DNA of 64,000 bases from positions 1,240,001-1,304,000 of the forward strand of contig OZ245804.1 in the NCBI GenBank assembly GCA_965228265.1. Reading direction: 5' to 3'. The notes beneath the pieces were generated by a model, which saw only the letters and a list, made by a program, of their open reading frames with translations, was not told the DNA's origin and made no database searches. This document shows, piece after piece, positions 20,141 through 27,942 of this stretch (position 1 is the stretch's first letter; each line of letters opens with the position of its first letter). Origin of the DNA: GCA-2732755 sp965228265. GTDB lineage: Bacteria; Planctomycetota; Phycisphaerae; Phycisphaerales; UBA1924. Made by a program: the position numbers and the translations under genes.

Positions 20141-21832
20141 CTAGATCTTCCGGGCGATCGGCATCCGACGCCCCGGCCCGAACGCGACGCCGGTCACCTT
20201 GAGTGTCACGGGCGTCTGCTTTCGCTTGTACTCATTGATCGCGATCAGACGGACCATCTTCCGCACGACCTGGGCGTCAAAGCCACACTCTTCAATGATC
20301 CGCTCGGCGTCCTGCCGCTCTTCCACATGCCGATGCACGATCTCGTCGAGCACCTCGTACGGCGGCAAGGAATCCTGATCGACCTGATCCGGCGCCAGTT
20401 CCGCGCTCGGCGGCTTCGTGATCGTTCGCTCCGGGATCGGCGCACGATCGAAACCGTAACGGGCGGGATGCGCGTTGATCTCCCGGCAGATCTCGTAGAC
20501 CAACGTCTTGGGCACATCGCCCAGCACCCCGAGGCCGCCGTTCATGTCGCCGTAGAGCGTGCAATACCCGACCGCGAGCTCGCTCTTGTTCCCCGTCGTG
20601 AGCAGCAGGTCGCCCGCCCGATTCGAGAACGCCATCAGCGTCGTGCCTCGCACGCGTGACTGCAAGTTCTCCTCGGTCAGGTCGGGCAGCTCTACACCCA
20701 GCTTGCGATGGCCGAGCGCTTCAAACAATGGATCGAGCACCTCGCCAAAGCCGGTAAAGGGCTGCTCGATCGGGACAATCGCAAACGCGCACCCCAGCCG
20801 ATCCGCGAGGTCTTTCGCGTCGTCGATCGAGTGCTGCGACGAGTATTTGCCCGGCATCGCGATGCCTGTCACCCGATCCGCCCCGAGCGCCCGCGCGGCG
20901 ATCACCGCGGTCAACGCCGAGTCGATCCCGCCCGACAGACCGAGGCACACACCCTCGAACCCCGTCTTGCGCACATAATCCCGCACACCCAAGGTCAACG
21001 CATCGATCACCGCAGGCGTGCCGTGCGAATGGTCATCAATCGTCGGCGAAGCCTGCACGAGCTCGTCCGTCTCGACCACGACGAGTTCGCCCGCGAAACG
21101 CCCGCCGGCAACCGCCAGCCGACCCGTTCGATCCACCGCCCACGCCGAGCCATCGAATATCAGATCGTCGTTTCCGCCGAGCTGGTTCACCGCCAGCACG
21201 GGCACGCCGTGGCGTTTCGCGTGCTGCGACAGAATCGCCAGATGCCTGTCGTGCTTGCCTCGTACATACGGGCTCGCCGACGGATTGACGATGAGCTCGG
21301 CACCAGTCTCGACCAGCTCGGCGACGGGGTCGGCCTGCCCCTCGTACCGATCGCCGCGCCCGGCGTCCACGCCCCGCCACAGATCCTCGCAGATGCTCAG
21401 CCCGATTTTGAGGCCGCCCACCTCGATGACCCCCGGGGCGTTGCCCGCGCGGAAGTAGCGGTCCTCATCGAACACGTCATACGTCGGCAAGAGCCGCTTG
21501 TCGTACCGCGCGATCCGCTGGCCTTCTCGGTACGCCACGAGTGAATTCGTCAACGCCCGCGCGTGCACGCTCCGCCTGAGCGCCACGCCGAACACAACCG
21601 TGATGCCGTCGGAGTGCTTCTCGCCGATCTCCTGCGCGTGCCCCTCGCAGGCATCGAGAAACGCGGGCTCAAGCAGCAGGTCCTTGGGCGGGTAGCCGCA
21701 GAGCGCCAGCTCCGGCAGAACGATCATCGCCGCGCCTGTGTTCCTGGCTTCATCGATCCGTGTGCGGATGAGGGCCGCGTTGCCCGCAAAGTCACCGATC
21801 GTCGGGTTCAGGTTGGCCAGCGCGATCCGCAT
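20141..21832 (-). CDS. nadE: Glutamine-dependent NAD+ synthetase
   Basis: 563 residues from ATG 21832 (MRIALANLNPTIGDF, the classic family start; an upstream in-frame ATG gives a poor extension). The N-terminal nitrilase-type glutaminase has E41 (LPELALCGYPP), K112 (YDKRLLPTYDVFDE) and C148 (SICEDLW). The C-terminal synthetase has the ATP loop SGGIDSA at 300-306. It makes NAD+ from deamido-NAD+ using glutamine ammonia. The start lies about 41 bases inside the upstream flippase-like gene, so the two are likely translationally coupled. All key residues are present. Confidence 0.95.
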   Translation of the reverse strand: MRIALANLNPTIGDFAGNAALIRTRIDEARNTGAAMIVLPELALCGYPPKDLLLEPAFLDACEGHAQEIGEKHSDGITVVFGVALRRSVHARALTNSLVAYREGQRIARYDKRLLPTYDVFDEDRYFRAGNAPGVIEVGGLKIGLSICEDLWRGVDAGRGDRYEGQADPVAELVETGAELIVNPSASPYVRGKHDRHLAILSQHAKRHGVPVLAVNQLGGNDDLIFDGSAWAVDRTGRLAVAGGRFAGELVVVETDELVQASPTIDDHSHGTPAVIDALTLGVRDYVRKTGFEGVCLGLSGGIDSALTAVIAARALGADRVTGIAMPGKYSSQHSIDDAKDLADRLGCAFAIVPIEQPFTGFGEVLDPLFEALGHRKLGVELPDLTEENLQSRVRGTTLMAFSNRAGDLLLTTGNKSELAVGYCTLYGDMNGGLGVLGDVPKTLVYEICREINAHPARYGFDRAPIPERTITKPPSAELAPDQVDQDSLPPYEVLDEIVHRHVEERQDAERIIEECGFDAQVVRKMVRLIAINEYKRKQTPVTLKVTGVAFGPGRRMPIARKI

Positions 21833-22892
21833 CGGCGGATGATAGCTCGCCGCCCGGTTGTGCCCGCGTGGCACCGCGGATGAGCCGATCGGGCCTGAGC
21901 CACGCGATGCCCGCCGCCGCGAAGAACGCCGTCACGATGAGCTCCGCGCCCGTGACGACCACCGCGATGAGCGCGAGCGTCTCGAAATCGAACTCGCCGA
22001 TCCACGAAATGAACCCGGCCGTCCCGCCCTCGCGGGCCCCGAGCGCCCCGACCGGGCTGAACACCCCGATGAAGAAGTACGCGACGGACCCGACCAGCGA
22101 TTCGCCCGCGGGCAGCGGGGAGCCCACGATTCGGCTCGCCACGTAGAACCTCGCCGCCATCGCGCCGATGTCGATCATCCGCAGCCCGATCGCAGCCAGC
22201 GTCTGCCGGAAACTCGCCAGCATCGCCAGGCCCTCGTCGAAGAGGACAAACATCTCCGATCGGACCAGCCGCCTGATGAGTCCGATCGGCTGGCGGTCGG
22301 CGACCCGCTGGACCAGGCGCAACCCGCGCTGCCCGCCGATCAGTTGGGCCACGCTCGACAGCGCACCCGCCCCGATCACGAGCAATCCCGCCAGCATCAG
22401 AACCCAGACCGCGTCCACCTCGTGCCGCCACGCCGCCAGCAGGAGGATCGGCGCCACCGCCGACACCATCACCACGCCCACAGCCGCGAACCAGGGCCCG
22501 ATCAGCGCGAGCGGCACGCCGTCGCGCTGCCTGTGCACCGCCACGCGCATCATCACGCTCAGCTTGAAGGGCAGGTAACTCAGAAACGTCGCCACCGCGT
22601 TCGTCGCCAGCATCCCGCGCAGCTCGATCCGCCGCACGGGCCTGAGCACCAGCCAGAATGTCAGCCCGTTGACCAGAATCCCCACGCACGAGAGCGCCAA
22701 TAGCAGCGAGACCTCGCCCGCCGACGCATCACCCAGACGCTCAAGCCCCGTTCGGTTTTTCTCGCTGAATGCGAGCTTTGCGCACCACACCAGCAGCCCA
22801 AGCCCCACCAGAAAGCCCGCGAGCTGGATCGCCAGCCGGAGCGTGCGCTTCGGTCCGCCGGCCTCGGGCGTATTGGGCGCTCGTTCGCTCAT
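21792..22892 (-). CDS. Flippase-like/lysylphosphatidylglycerol-synthase-type membrane protein
   Basis: 366 residues with about eight membrane spans. The block FSPVGALGAREGG (about 285-297) is a variant of the PxPGxLGxREG signature of UPF0104/LPG-synthase transmembrane domains (AglD-like). These proteins move or modify lipids or lipid-linked sugars. The C-terminal ~30 residues are polar and overlap the nadE start by about 41 bases. The upstream glycosyltransferase-like gene overlaps its start by 4 bases (ATGA), suggesting a joint role in cell-envelope glycolipid. Confidence 0.75.
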   Translation of the reverse strand: MSERAPNTPEAGGPKRTLRLAIQLAGFLVGLGLLVWCAKLAFSEKNRTGLERLGDASAGEVSLLLALSCVGILVNGLTFWLVLRPVRRIELRGMLATNAVATFLSYLPFKLSVMMRVAVHRQRDGVPLALIGPWFAAVGVVMVSAVAPILLLAAWRHEVDAVWVLMLAGLLVIGAGALSSVAQLIGGQRGLRLVQRVADRQPIGLIRRLVRSEMFVLFDEGLAMLASFRQTLAAIGLRMIDIGAMAARFYVASRIVGSPLPAGESLVGSVAYFFIGVFSPVGALGAREGGTAGFISWIGEFDFETLALIAVVVTGAELIVTAFFAAAGIAWLRPDRLIRGATRAQPGGELSSADADRAGQPEPDDR

Positions 22893-24952
22893 CGCAGCTC
22901 GAAGATCAGACGGTTGCCCGCCTCATCCCTGTACATCGGCGTCGCGTGCTCGGCGAGCCAGTTCAGTATCCATCCCGCGTCCAGCATCGGGTCCGACCAG
23001 CCCGACAGCGCCAGCCGATCCAGCTCACTCAGATCCGCGTACACATGCGTGAATCCCATCTCCCGGAGCGCGGGCGTCCACTGCGCCGGGTCCTCGTGCG
23101 CCCGGATCACCTCCAGCATGGGCGAGGTGTCCCACGTTGTCGCATACGCGTAAGGCGTCTCGATGTACAGCACCGCCGCGTCGCCCACCACCAGCACCCG
23201 GCTGCCCTCGGGCAACCGATCATTCAAGAACGCCACCGGCGCGAGCATGTCGTCGGGCGTGTCCGCCGGCGCATTGGCGTACAGCCCGGGCCCGAACAGC
23301 GTCGCCACATTCGGCCCGCCAAGATCCGCCTGCTGGAGTGAGAAGATCAACAGCGTCACCACGCTCTGCACGCCCACACCGATCGAACCCAGCGTGAGCG
23401 CCAGCTGACGCACCGGCACGCACGACAAACCCACCGCCACCGCGATCGCGCCCGGCACAAGCATCGGCATCAAGAACCGGCTCTGCACGTGCGTCAGCAT
23501 GAGCCAGACCACGAGCTGCATCAGGAGCATCAACGCGAGCAGTGCAGACACCTTGTGCGATCGGCGGACCACGAGACCGACAACGCACGCCACCAGCACC
23601 ATCGGGCCGAAGAACGCCCACTGCCCGTGCAGGATCCCTCGCGCAGGCCCGTTCTCATCGGGTAGCACGAAGAGCCTCATCGCCTCGAGCAATCCGCCCT
23701 CGAACGAATGCCCCGCCCTGTACCGCTGGACCTGCTCGGCCGACCAGTGCGCCGACCCGAAAGCACCAGAAAGCTGCGGGAAAACCGGGTTGCCGCCGGC
23801 CAGCCAGTTCCGCACGAGCCAGGGCAATAGCATCGCCAGCCCGCCCGCGCACGCGCCCAGCGTGAGCATCGCCCACGCTTTCCTCGGCCTGTCCCACACC
23901 ATCGCCAGCCCGCACGCCGGGGCGCAGAACAAGAGCGCCGTCGGCTTGCACCCGCAAGCTGCGCCGACGAGCACGCCCACGATCAGGCCGCGCCTGATCG
24001 GCTTGAGATCGCCCGCGACCGCCGCGACCACTGCCGACGCAAAGAGCGCCAGGACCGCCATCTCGTTGTACGCCATCGAGCCCGTCACCACCGACCAGGG
24101 CGTCGCCACGACCAATCCACCCGCGATCGTCGCGAGCACGCCCGCGCCCTGGTTGCCTGTCCGGCGTAAGAGTTCGTCCGCTGCCGAGGCCGTCGCCATC
24201 CCCGCGATCACCGCAATCCCCGCGTGCAGCAGCTGCGCCGCCGCCAGCATCGAGCCATCACCCGACGTCAGCCCGCGTTCGCCCGCGCCCATCATCACGC
24301 CAACATGCAGGTACGCCGATTCCATGTAGCTCGGCAGATACGAGTACACGTTGTGCTCGAGCGGCCAGACACGCCCCGTCGCGAGCCACTCCTTTGGCAG
24401 CTCGAGGTGATAGCTCAGCACGTCGTACCCACCAAACTCACTCGCCCAGAGCCAGCCCGGGGGGCTGCACGCCGCGACGAGCATCACCCCGATCGCCGGC
24501 GACGCCGCGAGCCAGACCCAGCTCACTCTGGGCTCGATCCGTTTCCCCCGCAGCTTGAGCAGCTCGCCAAAGATCACCGCGGCTCCCAGCGCCACGGGCA
24601 CCAGCGCCGCGCCCCGAATCGTCAACACCCCCAGCACACCCATCAGGTGCGTCACCGTGAGCATCGCCGAGAGCCCGAGCCCCGCGCGGATTGCCCAGAG
24701 ACGCTCGCACCCGGGCCAGACCGCCTTCTGCACCAGCACACCCAGCCCGAGCGAGCCCAGCAGGTACAGCCCCGGCGCGACCGAGGCGCCAAGCAGCACG
24801 AACACCGCCGACGCCAGCGTCGCCAGGTTGCCCCCGGTCATCGAGGCCAACCCCGCGAACACGACCACCGCGCACACCAGCGCGATCATCGCCCAGGGCC
24901 GACCCGCCTTCACCGAATTCGCCTCGATCTCGCTCATCGTCTGGGGCTTCAT
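22889..24952 (-). CDS. Polytopic membrane glycosyltransferase-like protein
   Basis: 687 residues with many hydrophobic spans (a dozen or more). The first large loop contains GGYDVLSYHLELPKEWLATG, a loop style seen in GT-C (ArnT/PMT-type, family 39-like) glycosyltransferases, where an acidic loop follows the first span. A soluble C-terminal part (about 590-687) contains SRVLVVGDAAVLYIETPYAY. It would transfer sugar from a polyprenyl-phosphate donor on the outer membrane face. The donor and acceptor are unknown. Start uncertain: Met1 or Met6. It overlaps the flippase-like gene (ATGA). Confidence 0.7.
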   Translation of the reverse strand: MKPQTMSEIEANSVKAGRPWAMIALVCAVVVFAGLASMTGGNLATLASAVFVLLGASVAPGLYLLGSLGLGVLVQKAVWPGCERLWAIRAGLGLSAMLTVTHLMGVLGVLTIRGAALVPVALGAAVIFGELLKLRGKRIEPRVSWVWLAASPAIGVMLVAACSPPGWLWASEFGGYDVLSYHLELPKEWLATGRVWPLEHNVYSYLPSYMESAYLHVGVMMGAGERGLTSGDGSMLAAAQLLHAGIAVIAGMATASAADELLRRTGNQGAGVLATIAGGLVVATPWSVVTGSMAYNEMAVLALFASAVVAAVAGDLKPIRRGLIVGVLVGAACGCKPTALLFCAPACGLAMVWDRPRKAWAMLTLGACAGGLAMLLPWLVRNWLAGGNPVFPQLSGAFGSAHWSAEQVQRYRAGHSFEGGLLEAMRLFVLPDENGPARGILHGQWAFFGPMVLVACVVGLVVRRSHKVSALLALMLLMQLVVWLMLTHVQSRFLMPMLVPGAIAVAVGLSCVPVRQLALTLGSIGVGVQSVVTLLIFSLQQADLGGPNVATLFGPGLYANAPADTPDDMLAPVAFLNDRLPEGSRVLVVGDAAVLYIETPYAYATTWDTSPMLEVIRAHEDPAQWTPALREMGFTHVYADLSELDRLALSGWSDPMLDAGWILNWLAEHATPMYRDEAGNRLIFELR

Positions 24953-24987
24953 CGGCTCATTCTTGCCGATCGACGTATGATCCGCCG

Positions 24988-25470
24988 ATGGACCTCGACC
25001 CGATCCCCGATCTCGATGAAGGCCAGGAAGTCCCCGCGATTTTCGAGCCCCTCTGCGCCGTCTTCCGCAGACGCCTCAAGGCCGAGGGCCAGAAATACAC
25101 GCCCGAACGCGCCCGCGTCCTCGATGCCGTCATCCGCATGGACGGCCCCTTCGAGGCCGAAGCACTCGTCGAAGACCTCCGCCAATCGGGCTACCGCGTC
25201 TCAAAGGCCACCGTCTACCGCACCATCAAGCTCATGCAGGACGCCGGCATCGTCCAACGCGTCCTCGGGGGCGACGACGTCCCGCGTTTCCAGCTTATCT
25301 ACGGCACACGCCCCGACGACACCATCACACGCGTCGACACCGACGAGGTCATCTCCGTCGATATCCCCGAACTCATCGCCATCCGTGACCGCATCTGTGC
25401 CGAGCTCGGCCTCACCGCTACCAGCCACCGCTTCCAGATCTTCGCAACAGGCAACGGCAAGAAAGACTGA
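24988..25470 (+). CDS. Fur-family transcriptional regulator with missing metal ligands
   Basis: 160 residues. The winged-helix region is clear: residues 33-90 include YTPERARVLDAV and VSKATVYRTIKLMQDAGIV (71-89). The dimerisation/metal region is unusual. Where Fur proteins have HHDHLxCxxCG, this protein reads TRPDDTITRVDTDE (107-120). The histidines and both zinc cysteines are gone; only one late His (H147) remains. It therefore looks like a Fur fold that senses something other than Fe/Zn, or nothing. It diverges from the glycosyltransferase-like gene with only about 35 bp between starts. Confidence 0.82.
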   Translation: MDLDPIPDLDEGQEVPAIFEPLCAVFRRRLKAEGQKYTPERARVLDAVIRMDGPFEAEALVEDLRQSGYRVSKATVYRTIKLMQDAGIVQRVLGGDDVPRFQLIYGTRPDDTITRVDTDEVISVDIPELIAIRDRICAELGLTATSHRFQIFATGNGKKD

Positions 25471-25480
25471 ATGCTCAGTC
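25458..25480 (-). terminator. Short hairpin between converging Fur and TsaE-like genes
   Basis: Stem GACTGA-ATGC-TCAGTC (25465-25480) spans both stop codons and, on the minus strand, is followed by TTTCTT. The 6-bp stem is weak. Confidence 0.4.
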
Positions 25481-26131
25481 ACCCTGATCCAGATCCGCCT
25501 CATGGATCTCGCGGGTGATCGTGTACCCCTCGTTCATCCACTGGTACAGATCCGTCAGCCGGGCCCGCTCGCTCGCAAAGGGCCACGTCGGGCTCCCGCC
25601 CGGCACACGCTCACCCGTCACCGGGCACGTCGTGTCCCCGCGCGTATCGCGTGGCGTCACCAGCGCCAGCATCCCCGGACGCTCGTTCCACGAGCTCGGC
25701 GTATCGATCTCGATCCGGCGTGACGTCTCGCCTCGCTGCGTAATCCGGATCTGCGCGCACCCCTCGGGCAGCGCCTCCTCGATCCGCTCGGGCCACTCGA
25801 TGAAGACGATCGCGCCGCCGCCGCCACCTCCCACGATCCGCTCCCAGCCGATCGAGTCCAGCTCGTCCGAGCCGCTGAGCCGATACGCGTCCACATGCAC
25901 GACAGCGGGGGCGCCCTCGCCCTCGTACTCGTTGGCGATCACGTACGTCGGGCTCGAGACCTGCGACGCGTCCATCCCAAGACCCGCCACGACCGAGCGC
26001 ACAAGTGTCGTCTTGCCCGAGCCCAGCTCACCCCGCAGGAGCACCACATCGCCCGGCCGCAGCACAGCCGCAAGCGAAGCGCCCAGCCGCTCCGTGTCCT
26101 CGACAAACAAGCTCGAAACCACAGCCTTCAT
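25475..26131 (-). CDS. tsaE: TsaE (tRNA t6A biosynthesis ATPase) fused to a YacG-like domain
   Basis: 218 residues from ATG 26131 (a TTG 21 bases upstream is an alternative). Residues 1-~150 are TsaE: Walker A GELGSGKTT (34-42), a SSPTY block, VDAYR and FIEWPE, as needed for N6-threonylcarbamoyladenosine synthesis at tRNA A37 with TsaB/TsaD. Residues ~165-205 match the DNA-gyrase inhibitor YacG (CPxCGK...WPFCSxRCxLxDL), here CPVTGE...PFASERARLTDL. Only the first of YacG's four zinc cysteines (C169) remains. It is the last gene of the speA-thiL operon. Confidence 0.85.
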   Translation of the reverse strand: MKAVVSSLFVEDTERLGASLAAVLRPGDVVLLRGELGSGKTTLVRSVVAGLGMDASQVSSPTYVIANEYEGEGAPAVVHVDAYRLSGSDELDSIGWERIVGGGGGGAIVFIEWPERIEEALPEGCAQIRITQRGETSRRIEIDTPSSWNERPGMLALVTPRDTRGDTTCPVTGERVPGGSPTWPFASERARLTDLYQWMNEGYTITREIHEADLDQGD

Positions 26132-26158
26132 CGCGTCATTGTTGGCGCTCAATCGGCG

Positions 26159-27037
26159 TCAGTGATCCCACCCGAGCCCGCTCACATCGAGCCGCTCGCC
26201 CGTTTCATCGATCACCGCCGCCCCCGGCTCGCCCTCACGCACCACGCCGATCGGCCCGATCAGCCCCTCCAGCTTGCCAGCAAGACCCTCGCCCACGACG
26301 AGCAGCTCGTAGTCCTCACCATCGCCGATGGCTGTGCGCCAATCGCTTGCACCTTCGCGGAGCGGGATCTTCGCCGCCTCGATCTCGAGCATCACACCCG
26401 AGGCCTTCCCCACACGCCCCGCGTCGCGTCCAAGGCCATCGGACAGATCGATCATCGCGTGGACATCCGCAAGCGCCGACGCAGCCCGCCCGACATGCAC
26501 CCTCGGCTCAAAGTTCAGGTGCCACCCGGACGCCAGCGAATTTCCAACGGGCCCGGTGGTCCAGATCTCGTCGCCCGCTTTGGCGCCCGACCGCAGCTTG
26601 GGCTCGTGCCCGGCTTCCATCTGGCCGCAGACCGTCACCGTCAGCGCCATCGGCCCTGGCCCCGCCGCGATGTCGCCCCCGATCAGCGGGCACCCGAACC
26701 GGTTCGCCCACCTGTGCATCGCTGCGAAGAGTTCATCGCCCTGCGCGAAGCCCTCGGGCAGGAGCCCCGTCGCCATCGCCCAGATCGGCACCGCGCCCAT
26801 CGCCGCGATGTCGCTCACCGAGCGGGCGACCGCCTTGCGAGCCACCAGATCGAGCGATGTGCCCTGTTCGTAGTGCCGACCCTCGACGAGCTGATCGACC
26901 GTCAGCACCAGCCGATCCCCGTCCAGCGGGCGCACAACCGCCGCATCATCGCCCGGCCCGACCAGCAGCTCCGCCCCCGCGAGGGCAAGGCCCTTGCTCC
27001 GTGATTCGATCAGATTGAGCAGGTGGGATTCGTTCAT
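26159..27037 (-). CDS. thiL: Thiamine-monophosphate kinase
   Basis: 292 residues. The PurM-like fold is recognised by VGPGDDAAVV (26-35, ATP/Mg site), VLTVDQLVEGRHY, ARKAVARSVSDIAAMGA and MIDLSDGLGRD. It phosphorylates thiamine phosphate to the diphosphate cofactor. The start overlaps the stop of the zinc-ribbon membrane-protein gene (ATGA), and the TsaE gene follows about 30 bp on. Length is slightly short for the family (about 300-340). Confidence 0.92.
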   Translation of the reverse strand: MNESHLLNLIESRSKGLALAGAELLVGPGDDAAVVRPLDGDRLVLTVDQLVEGRHYEQGTSLDLVARKAVARSVSDIAAMGAVPIWAMATGLLPEGFAQGDELFAAMHRWANRFGCPLIGGDIAAGPGPMALTVTVCGQMEAGHEPKLRSGAKAGDEIWTTGPVGNSLASGWHLNFEPRVHVGRAASALADVHAMIDLSDGLGRDAGRVGKASGVMLEIEAAKIPLREGASDWRTAIGDGEDYELLVVGEGLAGKLEGLIGPIGVVREGEPGAAVIDETGERLDVSGLGWDH

Positions 27038-27939
27038 GGTTCATCCACCGGTTGCGATTGTGCCACAGGTCCGAGCGGGATGGACATCGTGACTGCCTGT
27101 TTGGGGTTATACAAGCCGTAGGTCATATACCAGCGCTGTCTGAGCCGTTCTCGTTCATAGCTTTGCCCGCATTCGGGGCACTTGTCTCCATCGGTGTTCT
27201 GCAACGGGTAGGCACACTTCTCGCACACGAGGAAGTCCCGCTGCGCAACCAATCTCAGTCTTTTGGTAATCACAAACTGTCGGATGATGATGTAAATAGG
27301 AATCGCAAGAAAGCACAACAAACCAATGGTGGTTGTAGCGATCAGATATCCCATCGGGGGATGTGCCGCCACGGGCATTTGATACGTCCGCGGTGGATTC
27401 CCGCTGTTTGGGATGGTCAATGTCTGCACGGTCTGACTGTTGGGTGGCCAAATCAGATGCTCGATCGGCTCTCTCAAGAAAAAGAAAAGAATCCAGCAAG
27501 CCAGGAGTGATAGCGGAATCGACCAGTGTGGAAAGACCCTGGCAAGACGTGGCTTGCGCATCACCAACGACTGCATAGAGATGAGGACAGCCCGTCGCCA
27601 CCGCCGCTGCTCATCAGAGGGCGAGATCATTCGTCCACAGCCGCCGCAACGAACCAAGTCGTCCGGCTCAAACGGCGTGCAGCACCTGGCGCAGACATTG
27701 AGATCGCTCTGCCGAGCAAGACGCAGGACCCGCCGTTCTCGTAGCGTCTGGTTCACCGCTACAACAACAAGCAACATCGCGAGCACGATTGCTGCAATGC
27801 TCACAAACGGTGAGTCGGAAGTGTTCTTGTACACGATGCACAGCCAGACCGCAGCAATGATCGATGCGGACCGAATCACCCAGACTCGGAGAATCGGAGT
27901 CGGCAGTTTCGGCAGGCCATACAAGTCATTCTCGCCCAC
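27034..27939 (-). CDS. Membrane protein with two zinc-ribbon-like cysteine clusters
   Basis: 301 residues with a GTG start preceded by GGAG, 3 bp after the speA stop. Two spans at about 22-38 and 45-63 are followed by a CxxC-x12-CxxC ribbon (CARCCTPF...CGGCG, about 83-102). Two more spans lie at about 145-160 and 195-215, then a second CxxC pair (CEKCAYPL...CPECG, about 237-256). The ribbons may bind zinc. The DNA is visibly richer in A/T than the flanking speA and thiL. Such zinc-ribbon membrane proteins are common but uncharacterised in planctomycetes. Function unknown. Confidence 0.7.
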   Translation of the reverse strand: MGENDLYGLPKLPTPILRVWVIRSASIIAAVWLCIVYKNTSDSPFVSIAAIVLAMLLVVVAVNQTLRERRVLRLARQSDLNVCARCCTPFEPDDLVRCGGCGRMISPSDEQRRWRRAVLISMQSLVMRKPRLARVFPHWSIPLSLLACWILFFFLREPIEHLIWPPNSQTVQTLTIPNSGNPPRTYQMPVAAHPPMGYLIATTTIGLLCFLAIPIYIIIRQFVITKRLRLVAQRDFLVCEKCAYPLQNTDGDKCPECGQSYERERLRQRWYMTYGLYNPKQAVTMSIPLGPVAQSQPVDEP

Positions 27940-27942
27940 GAC

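Noticed and set aside
20070..20144. 24-codon frame MREHFAKMLDGYGLKVKLDK ending at the nadE stop
   Set aside because: No ribosome site and too short; it could be a gene remnant but nothing supports that.
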